Source: a virus
DNA length: 42,094 bases
Virus record (IMG/VR): IMGVR_UViG_3300025009_000207
Location: 1-42,094 of that record
Direction: 5' to 3' (one strand)
The notes under the pieces are model-generated. The model saw only the letters and a list, made by a program, of their open reading frames with translations, searched no databases and was not told the origin of the DNA. Below are positions 16,008 through 24,150 of this stretch, in pieces; the stretch's first letter is position 1; the number at the start of each line of letters is the position of its first letter. The position numbers and the translations under genes were made by a program.

Positions 16008-16949
16008 TTAGGCGGTGGTAAGGTTGGTGATCCTGCCCGAGGCGTTTTCTGCTTTGGCAACGCAGGTGTGCTCACCGATGAGGTGATAGATGGTAGCATC
16101 ACCGGCTTTGGCCAGCTCCTCACGTTTGACGGCGCGGAGAGTTGCCTTTTTCCAGTAGGCCATGTCGGGGATAAAAACCACATCGGTGGGCATGTTGCGG
16201 TGAGGCTTGATGGACAGCATCCCGTAATCGTCAACGTAGACGTCCACGGTGTTGGTCAGTTTCTTTTCCTCGATGGGGCGGCGGTAGTTACTGGTCCCGG
16301 CAAAGGCCGAGAAGCCGCGCTTCTGGAAGGGGCCGCAAAGAACCACTTTGGGGTCGCCGCCAGCGGTGAAGATGTTTTGGCGGACGTTCTGGATGAGCGT
16401 TTCCGACAGGTCGCGGGCTGTGCCACCGGTTACGGTACCGTCTGCGTTGAGGGTCGCGTCGCCGGCCTTGTCAAGGTTGGTAGTGGTCCAGTTCAGCGCC
16501 CCTTTCATCTTGCGTGCAGTAGCGGCGTCGCCGGCAACCTGTACACCGCGCAGGAATGCGTATTCGATATCCTTTGCCAGTTCCTTGGCTTTCTTTGCGG
16601 TCTGGTAGCCAAGCTCGGAAGGACGGCCAGCGGCACCACCGGATTTCGCGACGGCTTCCTGTGTGCCGGAAACGCTGAGCTGCTTCTTCTGGATCTGCAT
16701 GGTGTTGTTGAGGCGTACGGTGGGGGTCGCGGCGACGTTGGCCGTGGTGTCACCCTCAAGCTGTGCATTCTCGCCAGCGGCGGCGAGGCTGTCAGTCTGC
16801 CACTCTTTGGTGGTAGCCTTTGCGCCATCTTCGGAAAGCTGGCTGTAGAAGATGGTATCAACGGGGGAAATGTTGGTAATTACATCGGACAGGTCTTCCC
16901 TATTGCCGATGCTCTCATAGGTTTTAAAGGTATCCGCTGCGACGGTCAT
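16008..16949 (-). CDS. Major capsid protein (SU10/DUF5309 type)
   Basis: 313 residues from ATG at 16949 (AAAGGAGCAGACC upstream). The N-terminal part (GNREDLSDVITNISPVDTIF) and the central helix region (ELAKDIEYAFLRGVQ) match the DUF5309/SU10-like HK97-fold capsid family. It is directly preceded by a scaffold-like gene. The C-terminus ends with the usual beta tongue (VVFIPDMAYWKKATLRAV, IYHLIGEHTCV). Confidence 0.88.
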   Translation of the reverse strand: MTVAADTFKTYESIGNREDLSDVITNISPVDTIFYSQLSEDGAKATTKEWQTDSLAAAGENAQLEGDTTANVAATPTVRLNNTMQIQKKQLSVSGTQEAVAKSGGAAGRPSELGYQTAKKAKELAKDIEYAFLRGVQVAGDAATARKMKGALNWTTTNLDKAGDATLNADGTVTGGTARDLSETLIQNVRQNIFTAGGDPKVVLCGPFQKRGFSAFAGTSNYRRPIEEKKLTNTVDVYVDDYGMLSIKPHRNMPTDVVFIPDMAYWKKATLRAVKREELAKAGDATIYHLIGEHTCVAKAENASGRITNLTTA

Positions 16950-16960
16950 GGTCTGCTCCT

Positions 16961-17755
16961 TTATCCGAGCAAGGACGCCCAATCGTCAAGATTGCCGCTT
17001 TCCTTTGCTCTGTTGAGTAGTTTTGTTGGTTGGTTGTTGTTGCTGAAACCACCTGCCCCAGCCGGTTCAGTTCGGTTCGGCTGCTTCACCTCTTTGGTTT
17101 TAGCGGTCTTCCCTGCGTTGACAACCGCGTGTACCTTGTTTAGCATTTTTGCCATGCGGGCGGCGGTGTCGCCCACTACAGTGGGGTCCATCACCTGGGC
17201 GGCTTCCTGTTCGGTCAACCCGTATTCGACGGCAAGCGCGACAAGCGCGGTTTTCTTGGTGTCAAAGTCGGGGATTGACTTGTAAATCTCGCTGTTGATC
17301 TTTGAGGTGAGCGTTTCTTGGCTCTGCCGCTGGTGCTGGCTTCTAAGCCCCCTTGCCACCAGATCCACCTTGAGGTCTTTGTACCGCTGCTCGGCGTCAA
17401 CGTCGTAAGCGTCCTTTGCCGCCCTTATTTGCTGGTCGATGTGGGAAAGAGCGGCATCAGGGTTAACGTCAAACAGTTCCTCGATGGTTTCCGGTTGCTT
17501 CTGCGAGATGGGGGCGTTTTTTGTTGCCGCAAGCTGTTGCTCCATCTCCTGTAAACGCTTTTCAAGCCCTTGGCGCTTCTCTTTCTCTGCCTGGTACGCC
17601 TTGCGGGGAATGACAGGGTTTTTGCTGGTTGTCTCGGCCTCTTCCTGCTCCGCGTCAACCTCAGCCTCTTCTGCCTCTGTCTCCGGCTGTTCCTGTTCGG
17701 GTGTTTCAGCCTCTTCCTGCTCCGCGTCCAACTCTTCTACATACTCGTCTTCCAT
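16961..17755 (-). CDS. Capsid scaffolding protein
   Basis: 264 residues. The first 45 are strongly acidic with a duplicated DAEQEEAET element (residues 10-18 and 34-42). A coiled coil follows (YQAEKEKRQGLEKRLQEMEQ), and a basic C-terminal segment would bind the capsid protein. Acidic coiled-coil genes just before the capsid gene are typical scaffolds. No protease motif is visible. Confidence 0.8.
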   Translation of the reverse strand: MEDEYVEELDAEQEEAETPEQEQPETEAEEAEVDAEQEEAETTSKNPVIPRKAYQAEKEKRQGLEKRLQEMEQQLAATKNAPISQKQPETIEELFDVNPDAALSHIDQQIRAAKDAYDVDAEQRYKDLKVDLVARGLRSQHQRQSQETLTSKINSEIYKSIPDFDTKKTALVALAVEYGLTEQEAAQVMDPTVVGDTAARMAKMLNKVHAVVNAGKTAKTKEVKQPNRTEPAGAGGFSNNNQPTKLLNRAKESGNLDDWASLLG

Positions 17756-17765
17756 CTCTGTCTCC

Positions 17766-17809
17766 TTGCCCGTGGGTCGGCATCACCATTGCCCGTTAGT
17801 CGGCATCAC
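17766..17809. repeat. Two direct repeats of 21 bp before the scaffold gene
   Basis: ttgcccgtgggtcggcatcac (17766-17786) and its near-copy with two changes (17789-17809) repeat with a 23-bp period in the short non-coding stretch 17756-17864. An 18-codon ORF (MSVIDALNRFLF...) on the minus strand ends inside the repeat. Purpose unknown. Confidence 0.7.
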
Positions 17810-17864
17810 TGTGTAAAAAAAGGAATCTGTTGAGTGCATCAATTACACTCATTAGCGCCTTATG

Positions 17865-18176
17865 TCAATGCTTTTTGCTTTGCAACTCTTCACCCTTGAT
17901 AATTTCCTCAAGCTGCCGCTCTGCAAACTGCCCGTTGGCAATGAATCCGATGAAATACTGCTTAAAGTTGCGGAGCATCCCGTCTAATGCGTACAGACGC
18001 TCTCTCACGTCTACCGCCTCGTCCGGTGTAGCTCTCCACCTCTCATAAGCTGCGGCCTCTGCCTTGGCAAAGAAGTCCTGCACCAGGGGGGAATCAAGTA
18101 TCACCTTGGCCTCCGCTGATAGCTCTATCTCCTTGATACACTGTTGCTTGCGCTTAAATATGTCTGTCAGCCCCAT
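17865..18176 (-). CDS. Hypothetical protein after portal
   Basis: 103 residues, helical and charged (AKVILDSPLVQDFFAKAEAAA, VRERLYALDGMLRNF). It overlaps the portal stop (TAATG) and shares its transcript with the scaffold gene. Conserved-looking but unnamed; perhaps a head assembly helper. Confidence 0.75.
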   Translation of the reverse strand: MGLTDIFKRKQQCIKEIELSAEAKVILDSPLVQDFFAKAEAAAYERWRATPDEAVDVRERLYALDGMLRNFKQYFIGFIANGQFAERQLEEIIKGEELQSKKH

Positions 18177-20149
18177 TACATACCCTCCTGCGCCATAGGC
18201 TGTTGCTCTGTCTGCTGTGCCGCGTTCAACATATCGAACGTTGCTTTGTATTCTGCCAACTGCTGCCCCATTTCTGCGGCTTCGGCTTTTGCAAGATCGA
18301 GTATGGCAGCGGTTTCTATCTTGTTTATCTCGGCCTGTTTTTTCTGCATTTCTAACTGGGCAGCAATCATTTGCATTTGCGCTTGCATTGCTTGCATGGG
18401 ATCTTCCTGCGGCTGTTGCGGCGGTGCATTGGGGTCTTCACCCTCCTTGCCGCTCTGCACGAACTTAGAAGCATTTTTGAAGCCCATGTTTTCCCATATA
18501 GCCTTGACCATCTCGGACACATTTTCCGGTGTGACCACGCCCACCTGAATCAGCCCGTTGAGGTACAGTTGCAGCATGGTCATGAGCTGCTGGACAATCA
18601 TTTCCTTGGTGCCGGTGCCTATGCCCACGTCAATGTTGATGTCATACCGCCCGTCGATGTCTTCGGGGTTTATGGTCTGCCATTCCTCGTTGATCTTGAT
18701 GGAAGTCGCCATATCGAAGAAGTCCAGGTTCATATGTACCAAGTCTTCGTATAGCCCCTTAACGCCGGTTTCAGCAAACAGCCGCGCTATCAACTCGATG
18801 CGTTGCTGCGATGCCGACATGATCTGGCTGATGCCCGTGGCGGTCTTGTTCAGGCTATCGGAGTCAAGCCCCTGGTTGTACCGCGTGACTCCGGTGCGGT
18901 TCTCCAGTATGGAGCCGTCCGCGTAATCGAGAAACCCGAAAACCTGCGGGGGAAGGGGGGCTGTCGGCACGTTCATGATTGCATCGCCAACGGGGGTGTT
19001 TATGTCCAGCGTCCTGACCGTCCCTCCCGGCACGTTTTGTGTAAACAGGTCGTCAATGTTGATCTTGTACGGGTTGACTACCCGCTGCGCATTGTTCTGG
19101 TAATAGATGTTATCGAGAATATACCGTACAAGGGCCGTCTTGAGCTTTTGAATCTCTTCCACCAAGTCGGCAAAGGATCGACCGACTACGCGGTGAGTCA
19201 AGCGAATCGCCGACAGTTCACGGAAGGGCGGCTTGCCGTATTTGTTTTCCTCAAGGTCAATGACCTTATTGCCCATCACAACAGCCTTGACTGGTACAGG
19301 TTCGCCGTCCTCGTACTCGTTGTAATAGCACTCGTAGATGTAGACAAAGTTCTCGTCGTCCTCGTCAACAAGGAAGTTCTTGCCACCAAGGTCGCGGAAA
19401 CGCTCGTTCTCCAAGTTTTCGCCGCTCATTTCGGTGATGGTATCGGCCACATCCGCGCTTTTGACACCGTATTTTTTGAGCGTCTGGCGGTGGACCTTTT
19501 TCTTATGAGCGCAGAAGGAGTCTTTGAGGTCTTTGGCCCTCACGTCAAAAATGAACTCTTCGGGTGGCAACACCTCCACCATCGGCTTACTTGTGGTGGT
19601 CTTCACCTTGCCTTTGACGTTGTAGCCGGTAACGTCATCGCCTTCTGCCTTGTCCACCTCAAACTCTTCGGATGCAGACAGCGCGGCGTGCTCTTCCGGT
19701 GTCAGCCCTTTGTACTCCTTCGCCTTGTAGGTGGTTTCCTTCTGCCAGTAGTATTTGACCACGCCAAGCTTATACATGAGCGCGTCTTTAAACCAATCGT
19801 GGAACACGGTAAAGGAGTTGAAGCATTTGCGGCTCTGGTAGTTCAGCAACTCCCCCATGAGCTGCGCCTTCTGGTCGTCTCCCTCGCCTTGCCCCTCAAC
19901 CTGGACAACATCGGCAGACCCTGCGAATATCCGCATCAGCGACGGCATCAGCGACTCAACAGTGTTGAACACGTCCGACATAACCACCTGGGAGCGTCCT
20001 TCTACCTCGTTGCCGTATGGCTGCGACATATAGGATTTAAGCGCCCGTTCCCTTGCCGTTTGGAGTTCGGACATATCCGCACTGTAGTCCCGTAAGTAGC
20101 CGATGCACTTGGTGGTGATGTCGTCCTTGTTGAGCTTTGAAACGTCCAT
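18176..20149 (-). CDS. Portal protein (P22-like)
   Basis: 657 residues. Matches the P22 portal size and layout: wing segments (VVMSDVFNTVESLMPSLMRI, CFNSFTVFHDWFKDALMY), a crown/stem region (GRSFADLVEEIQKLKTALV, NNIYY-like DNIYYQNNAQRVVNPYK), and a long Gln/Met-rich C-terminal barrel helix (MQAMQAQMQMIAAQLEMQ). It forms the dodecameric DNA channel at one vertex. AGGAGATCTC precedes the ATG, 8 bp after the large terminase stop. Confidence 0.92.
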   Translation of the reverse strand: MDVSKLNKDDITTKCIGYLRDYSADMSELQTARERALKSYMSQPYGNEVEGRSQVVMSDVFNTVESLMPSLMRIFAGSADVVQVEGQGEGDDQKAQLMGELLNYQSRKCFNSFTVFHDWFKDALMYKLGVVKYYWQKETTYKAKEYKGLTPEEHAALSASEEFEVDKAEGDDVTGYNVKGKVKTTTSKPMVEVLPPEEFIFDVRAKDLKDSFCAHKKKVHRQTLKKYGVKSADVADTITEMSGENLENERFRDLGGKNFLVDEDDENFVYIYECYYNEYEDGEPVPVKAVVMGNKVIDLEENKYGKPPFRELSAIRLTHRVVGRSFADLVEEIQKLKTALVRYILDNIYYQNNAQRVVNPYKINIDDLFTQNVPGGTVRTLDINTPVGDAIMNVPTAPLPPQVFGFLDYADGSILENRTGVTRYNQGLDSDSLNKTATGISQIMSASQQRIELIARLFAETGVKGLYEDLVHMNLDFFDMATSIKINEEWQTINPEDIDGRYDINIDVGIGTGTKEMIVQQLMTMLQLYLNGLIQVGVVTPENVSEMVKAIWENMGFKNASKFVQSGKEGEDPNAPPQQPQEDPMQAMQAQMQMIAAQLEMQKKQAEINKIETAAILDLAKAEAAEMGQQLAEYKATFDMLNAAQQTEQQPMAQEGM

Positions 20150-20157
20150 GAGATCTC

Positions 20158-21423
20158 CTATACGCAGCCGAGCCGGGGAAGGGGCAATGGCTTATGATCT
20201 ACGGTGTCGTTGGTCATCTTCTCTGCGTTTATGCAGATATATCGAAAATTATCAGCACCATGCGAAAACTCATCATGTAACGGTGCGCCTGCTTCCCTTG
20301 TTGTCTGGTTGATAGCGCGACGGTAACGCTTCAAGCACTCGATAAGGCGTGTGGTCTTGTTCTTGTCAAAGTAGACCTGGCCGAAAGTGGTGCGCGTTGC
20401 CTTTATGCCCTCTTCCAGCCCCATTTCCACGATAAGCTCACGGCTTGCCACGTCCCACCCTAGCTTTTTAAGGATCTCTTCGGAACTCTTACCGCTTTTG
20501 AAATCCCGGCTAAACCCGTCATGAGGCAACCACACCTTGCCCCAGTTGTACCGCTTCAGCTTCAAGTCTGCGGAGTAATCGTCAAGCGTCCTGTGGCTGT
20601 CCTCAATGTACTCAATGACGCGGACCTCTGAACGTATCTTTTGCACAAGGCTAATGCTCATGCTGTCGTTCCACCCAAGGTCGAACACCACATGCACCTT
20701 TAGAAGTGGGTCATATGGCACATTGCAAATTTGGCCGTTCAACTCAGCCTTTGCCACCTCGTTGTAGTAGATCGCGCCCTCAACTGCCGGCTTGCACTTC
20801 CCCTCCCATATGTTCGGGTAGGCTATCGGGTCTTTCTCCTGACACCGCTTGCGCTCCTTCTCCAGCACTTCGGGGAACCATGGATTGTCAAGGTAATTCA
20901 CCAACACCGAAACGCAATCTTCGGGCGGGTTCACCGTGAACCGCTGGTGCGTTTCGTCCGTCTCTAACTCGGGGTTGTAACTGATCCATATCTCTGAGCC
21001 GTCTTTGCGGATAGTCGGTATCAGCACATCCCATGACCGCTTAGTGATCGCTTGGGCTTCTTCACACCATACGCGGTCGCAGCCCTCTAGAGACTTGATG
21101 CTCTCCACCGTCTGCTGAGAAAGACCGGCAAAGATGAACTTTGAGCCGTTGCGGCCCCTTATTTCTGTTTCGAGGACAGTGTAGAAACTACCAAGGCCCA
21201 GCGCCTGTATCTGGTCGCTAAGTAGCTTGTGAACGGAATCTTTTATCGACTTCTGCACCTCGCGGGTGCAGAGGACTAGGAGGGGTTGCGATGCTGCCTG
21301 GATAAGCAAAGCTCTTGCAAAACTCCAACTTTTTCCCGACCCCCTGCCGCCTCTTGCCACCTTGTAGCGTACAGAGTCGAAAAGGAACGAGAGCTTGTCG
21401 GGAAATTGCGCGTTAACCGACAT
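20158..21423 (-). CDS. Terminase large subunit (PBSX type)
   Basis: 421 residues. Walker A GGRGSGKS (residues 25-32), Walker B RVWCEEA with catalytic Glu121/122, coupling motif FISYN-like IWISYNPE, and a RNase H-like nuclease domain starting VVFDLGWNDS (Asp248) with HDGF and DEFSHGADNFRY later. It is the motor and nuclease for DNA packaging. Overlaps the small subunit gene by 11 bp. Confidence 0.95.
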   Translation of the reverse strand: MSVNAQFPDKLSFLFDSVRYKVARGGRGSGKSWSFARALLIQAASQPLLVLCTREVQKSIKDSVHKLLSDQIQALGLGSFYTVLETEIRGRNGSKFIFAGLSQQTVESIKSLEGCDRVWCEEAQAITKRSWDVLIPTIRKDGSEIWISYNPELETDETHQRFTVNPPEDCVSVLVNYLDNPWFPEVLEKERKRCQEKDPIAYPNIWEGKCKPAVEGAIYYNEVAKAELNGQICNVPYDPLLKVHVVFDLGWNDSMSISLVQKIRSEVRVIEYIEDSHRTLDDYSADLKLKRYNWGKVWLPHDGFSRDFKSGKSSEEILKKLGWDVASRELIVEMGLEEGIKATRTTFGQVYFDKNKTTRLIECLKRYRRAINQTTREAGAPLHDEFSHGADNFRYICINAEKMTNDTVDHKPLPLPRLGCV

Positions 21424-21985
21424 CGGGCTTTACAAACGACACGGTGAGGTTAAGGTCTTTGCCGTCCACCCCGCCTAGTTCCATCTTATCCGTAAATAGC
21501 TTAAGATATTTCCCCAGCCGCTCAAGGTTCTGGCCCCTATCGGCAAGCTTGATCTTCGTAGTGATCGCTACCTCGTCTGACTCGTCCCCTGTCACCTTGT
21601 GGAAGGTTTCAAGCCCTGCAATCACGTCTGCATGGTCGGGGTCCAACTCGCTAAGGGGTTTCAGCTTGCCGTTATCATCAAAGAAGTCGCGGGAGTCGTA
21701 AAAGGCAAGCTTGGCAATACCTGCCAATACCTTGTCGGCGGTGATCTCAAGGCGCTTGTTGCGCTCAAGCCTCAACTCGTCAATTCTTTGACGGATGTTA
21801 ACATCTGCGAAAGCTTTGGACGCCAACACTCTGCCGGATTCATACGTACAGCCCTTGTAGACCCTCATGTACGCCTTTGTCTGATTCTCCCCCGCATCGG
21901 ACACGAACTCACGACAAAGCCACTCCTCCTTATCGGTGAGTGGCCTTATCACAGCTTCCGTGGTGTCCTTTTTCTTCCCTGCCAT
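21413..21985 (-). CDS. Terminase small subunit (Terminase_2)
   Basis: 190 residues. N-terminal helix-turn-helix (EEWLCREFVSDAGENQTKAY), a typical Terminase_2 motif VLASKAFADVNIRQRIDEL, and a helical C-terminal oligomerisation part. AAGGGGG precedes the ATG. It recognises the packaging site; the short non-coding stretch upstream (21986-22100) has an inverted repeat worth noting. Confidence 0.9.
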   Translation of the reverse strand: MAGKKKDTTEAVIRPLTDKEEWLCREFVSDAGENQTKAYMRVYKGCTYESGRVLASKAFADVNIRQRIDELRLERNKRLEITADKVLAGIAKLAFYDSRDFFDDNGKLKPLSELDPDHADVIAGLETFHKVTGDESDEVAITTKIKLADRGQNLERLGKYLKLFTDKMELGGVDGKDLNLTVSFVKPDVG

Positions 21986-22008
21986 GCTGCCCCCTTGATA
22001 TTAAAGGT

Positions 22009-22029
22009 GCCGGTCTAACCCGTACCGGC
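22009..22029. repeat. Inverted repeat before the small terminase gene
   Basis: GCCGGT, 9-nt spacer, ACCGGC. It lies within the 5' region of the late transcript and could be a regulatory hairpin or part of a packaging recognition site. No direct proof. Confidence 0.4.
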
Positions 22030-22068
22030 TGAAGGAAGCCACGGAGGAGGGGCCATAGCTTGGCGCGG

Positions 22069-22097
22069 AGTCTACCACTTGCTAATGAGGGATGCAA
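22069..22097 (-). promoter_or_regulatory. Possible late promoter
   Basis: On the minus strand TTGCAT, 17 bp, TAGACT lies between the terminator at 22101-22124 and the small terminase. Both boxes match consensus at 4 of 6 positions. It is a weak candidate supported mainly by its position. Confidence 0.3.
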
Positions 22098-22100
22098 GAT

Positions 22101-22124
22101 AAAAGAAAAGGGGCGCGTGGCCCC
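22101..22124 (-). terminator. Rho-independent terminator between early and late genes
   Basis: On the minus strand GGGGC-CACGC-GCCCC then TTTTCTTTT, right at the stop of the 54-aa membrane protein gene. It ends the operon that begins at the promoter 26724-26752. Confidence 0.8.
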
Positions 22125-22288
22125 TAGGCTCTCCACTCCCCCAACTCTGACCACTTTGCTACCCACATTGCACCTACAGCCATGTGAAATACGCCGGTTG
22201 CACAAAGTAAAGCGTCTGTCTGCTGTGACAACGCCCATGTTCCAAAGGCAAACCACACGTACGCCAACAACTCACAAAACAGCGCCAT
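22124..22288 (-). CDS. Small membrane protein
   Basis: 54 residues from ATG at 22288 (AAGGGGG upstream). Two hydrophobic segments (LCELLAYVWFAFGTWAL-like and ALLCATGVFHMAVGAMWVA). It could be a second holin/antiholin candidate, but it is at the end of the early operon far from endolysin. Confidence 0.55.
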   Translation of the reverse strand: MALFCELLAYVWFAFGTWALSQQTDALLCATGVFHMAVGAMWVAKWSELGEWRA

Positions 22289-22323
22289 CCTCCCACCCCC
22301 TTTCCTTGCCCATAGCCACCCAC

Positions 22324-22647
22324 CTAAGCAAGTGTGATAAACAGCGCAAACGCCGCTTTGCACCCAATGTGCAGCCACTGGTCAGTGTGTATCCCTATCA
22401 GCTTTTCACACTTCAGCGTGTCTATAACAAAGTGCGCCGCAAACTCGACTAGAGATGGCACCATGCTGCCAGTGACAAGATACACAGCCACGGCGTGGGT
22501 TGCCGCGTGGCCAGACAAGGTGTAATACCACGGCACCCCATACAGGCCGGGGCGCTTCTTGCCATTGGCTATGAAATCCGACTGCAAAGGGTAATCTGCC
22601 ACAAAATGCCCTGCCAACAGTTTCAAAAACAAAATAACCATTTCCAT
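22324..22647 (-). CDS. DUF3307-type integral membrane protein
   Basis: 107 residues. Family motif LLAGHFVADYPLQSDFIA near the N-terminus, several hydrophobic helices with conserved His (YTLSGHAATHAVAVY, EFAAHFVIDTLKCEK). DUF3307 proteins are common in phages and plasmids and of unknown role. AGGGAGGAATAAA precedes the ATG. Confidence 0.8.
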   Translation of the reverse strand: MEMVILFLKLLAGHFVADYPLQSDFIANGKKRPGLYGVPWYYTLSGHAATHAVAVYLVTGSMVPSLVEFAAHFVIDTLKCEKLIGIHTDQWLHIGCKAAFALFITLA

Positions 22648-22681
22648 TTTATTCCTCCCTATGACAACTAGTTTACCGACC

Positions 22682-23029
22682 TTAGCCGGTTACTGCTTCC
22701 CATGCTTTGCTGTTTCCTCTCCTCGCCCACTCCTCCTGCGTCTGCCCGATAATCTCTTCAGGGTCTTTGCCATACCTTGCGTACACCGCCGCCCTGCTGT
22801 TCCCCGGCGACTCCATCAGCACGTGTAAATCGTGCCGTATTGGGATCTGCCGCGAGTCGCAAGCTTTGGTCCCGGTGCCAGAATGCCCTGGCCTTTCTTC
22901 GTGGTGTGGGTCTACTGCCATCCATTCAGTGGCGCGGTGACCGGTGAGAGCGCACGGCAATGTGCGGACGTATAGGCCATAGGCTTTGCACCGCCACGGC
23001 TTGACCTTCCATTGTGGGGGCGCGGTCAC
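22682..23029 (-). CDS. Putative HNH/His-Me finger nuclease (DUF968/Ref-like)
   Basis: 115 residues from a GTG overlapping the upstream stop (GTGA). Carries LPCALTGHRATEWMAVDPHH, then GTGTKACDSRQIPIRHDLHV: a Cys-His-His-rich core as in YbcO/Ref-type His-Me finger nucleases found in phage recombination cassettes. The C-terminal helix contains EEIIGQTQEEWAR. Assignment is by pattern. Confidence 0.6.
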   Translation of the reverse strand: MTAPPQWKVKPWRCKAYGLYVRTLPCALTGHRATEWMAVDPHHEERPGHSGTGTKACDSRQIPIRHDLHVLMESPGNSRAAVYARYGKDPEEIIGQTQEEWARRGNSKAWEAVTG

Positions 23030-23310
23030 AAAAGCGCCCGTAATAACTCATCCTTCATGGCGGGGTGCATCAGCAAACCCTGCGGGGTCTGTATCACTTT
23101 CTTTAACGGTACATTTCTGCGGCGGGTTTCGGTGCGCGTTTTTACCCACGGCTCAAAAGGCATCGTTATTCCGTGCAGCAGCGGTTCTATCCACCTTTGG
23201 CGGAAGGAAAGCTGCACTACCACCTCGTATTCTTCGGCCTCTGTGCAAAGCTCACTCACAAATATGCGCAAGCCTCCTATGTCACCCAATAACCCCATAT
23301 CATGCGCCAT
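23026..23310 (-). CDS. Hypothetical protein
   Basis: 94 residues from ATG at 23310 (AAAGGAGGAAGTGATA upstream), preferred over an upstream in-frame ATG that overlaps the 50-aa gene. Starts MAHDMGLLGDIGGLRIFVSEL; the C-terminal half is basic with KVIQTPQGLLMHPAMKDELL. Not recognised. Confidence 0.65.
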   Translation of the reverse strand: MAHDMGLLGDIGGLRIFVSELCTEAEEYEVVVQLSFRQRWIEPLLHGITMPFEPWVKTRTETRRRNVPLKKVIQTPQGLLMHPAMKDELLRALL

Positions 23311-23312
23311 TA

Positions 23313-23465
23313 TCACTTCCTCCTTTTCTCCCAATAGCACCACACGCACTTGGGGTAATCCCCCGCGCTGTGGCACGGTTCTTTTCTGCACGCGTCCTGC
23401 GCTGATTTCCGCCGATCCTCGTAGGTGCGCTGGGGAGTTCTTGCTGGGTCCTTGGCGGTGGTCAC
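23313..23465 (-). CDS. 50-aa zinc-ribbon-like protein
   Basis: A GTG at 23465 overlaps the previous stop (GTGA) and has AAGGGG upstream. Cysteines are spaced DACRKEPC and PKCVWCYW, a plausible zinc ribbon, in a basic protein. The stop lies 2 bp before the next ATG. One of many small Cys-pair proteins in this phage. Confidence 0.6.
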   Translation of the reverse strand: MTTAKDPARTPQRTYEDRRKSAQDACRKEPCHSAGDYPKCVWCYWEKRRK

Positions 23466-23784
23466 TCCCCTTCTACCCCGCAGCGACTGCGCTTGAGATG
23501 TCGCCCCATCCTTTGCGGAGAAGCAAAAACTTGTCCACAGATACAGATGGTTGCTTTTCGTGTATATCCTGGCCGCAATCTGCCGGCAGGATCGCGCTGG
23601 CAATCTACCGATTTCCATGATTGGTCCCTTGCCACATACCCTATGGTTGCATGACTCACTCCGAACCTTTCTGCAACCACCCTCTGAGAAAGACCCTCTG
23701 CCAACATGCTAAGCACTCAGGCGGAAGCTTCCTGTCCTCTTCACTGACCGTCACCCACCATTTTTCATATGCGAACTCGTCCAT
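23462..23784 (-). pseudogene. HTH/zinc-finger protein, apparently frameshifted
   Basis: An ATG at 23784 with GGAGG opens a frame reading MDEFAYEKWWVTVSEEDRK LPPE; the frame then runs on to a stop at 23656. A second frame, -1 relative to it and overlapping at 23716, reads MLAEGLSQRVVAERFGVSHATIG (shown here in two overlapping parts: LAEGLSQRVVAERFGVSH then ATIGYVARDQSW), a helix-turn-helix, and ends with a zinc-finger-like CICGQVF...HLKRSRC. The second frame has no SD. Together they look like one 107-aa regulator broken by a one-base indel or expressed by frameshifting. Confidence 0.6.
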
Positions 23785-23785
23785 G

Positions 23786-23908
23786 CTATCCCTCCGTGTA
23801 CCCACCACATTTCTCAGTGACCACCATTTGTTTCAGAACACAGCCGAAGCCCAACCGTGATTTCCCCGCCCAGGTGCATTTGCCGCATGGGTGTTTTGGC
23901 TCGTTCAT
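23786..23908 (-). CDS. 40-aa Cys-rich protein
   Basis: ATG at 23908 overlaps the upstream stop (ATGA). Four cysteines in two groups (HPCGKCTW, then FGCVLKQ and EKCGGY) suggest a zinc knuckle. The stop precedes the next gene's SD and ATG. Not in any family I recognise. Confidence 0.6.
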   Translation of the reverse strand: MNEPKHPCGKCTWAGKSRLGFGCVLKQMVVTEKCGGYTEG

Positions 23909-24150
23909 GCTATTGGGCCTCTCTGAGTACGCTGTGAGGTGAACCTATCTAATGTATCAAGGGCGTTGAGCACATGCGGGTCAATTAGGTATTCCCGAAT
24001 GTGGCGCATTTCATAATTTATGCAGGCGAGGATACAAGCCTCACGCAATTCGGATGGTGTAAATCTAGCTTGCTCTATGAGTGATTCAAGCGTACACACT
24101 AGATTGTGATACTCGGGGTCGTTCATGTATTTCTCTTTTGGTGTCTTCAC
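23905..24150 (-). CDS. Conserved phage hypothetical protein
   Basis: 81 residues. The central segment LVCTLESLIEQARFTPSELR followed by EACILACINYEMRHIR resembles a protein seen in many phages near HTH and zinc-ribbon genes. All-helical. Function unknown. Confidence 0.75.
   Translation of the reverse strand: MKTPKEKYMNDPEYHNLVCTLESLIEQARFTPSELREACILACINYEMRHIREYLIDPHVLNALDTLDRFTSQRTQRGPIA

Noticed and set aside
16005-17285. 426-codon plus-strand ORF
   Set aside because: Antisense to capsid and scaffold genes with clear family motifs; long only because of base composition.
18803-20095. 430-codon plus-strand ORF
   Set aside because: Antisense shadow of the portal gene.
22009-22029. Packaging (cos/pac) site
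   Set aside because: Only a 6-bp inverted repeat near the small terminase; no evidence to tell it from a chance hairpin, so kept only as a repeat.
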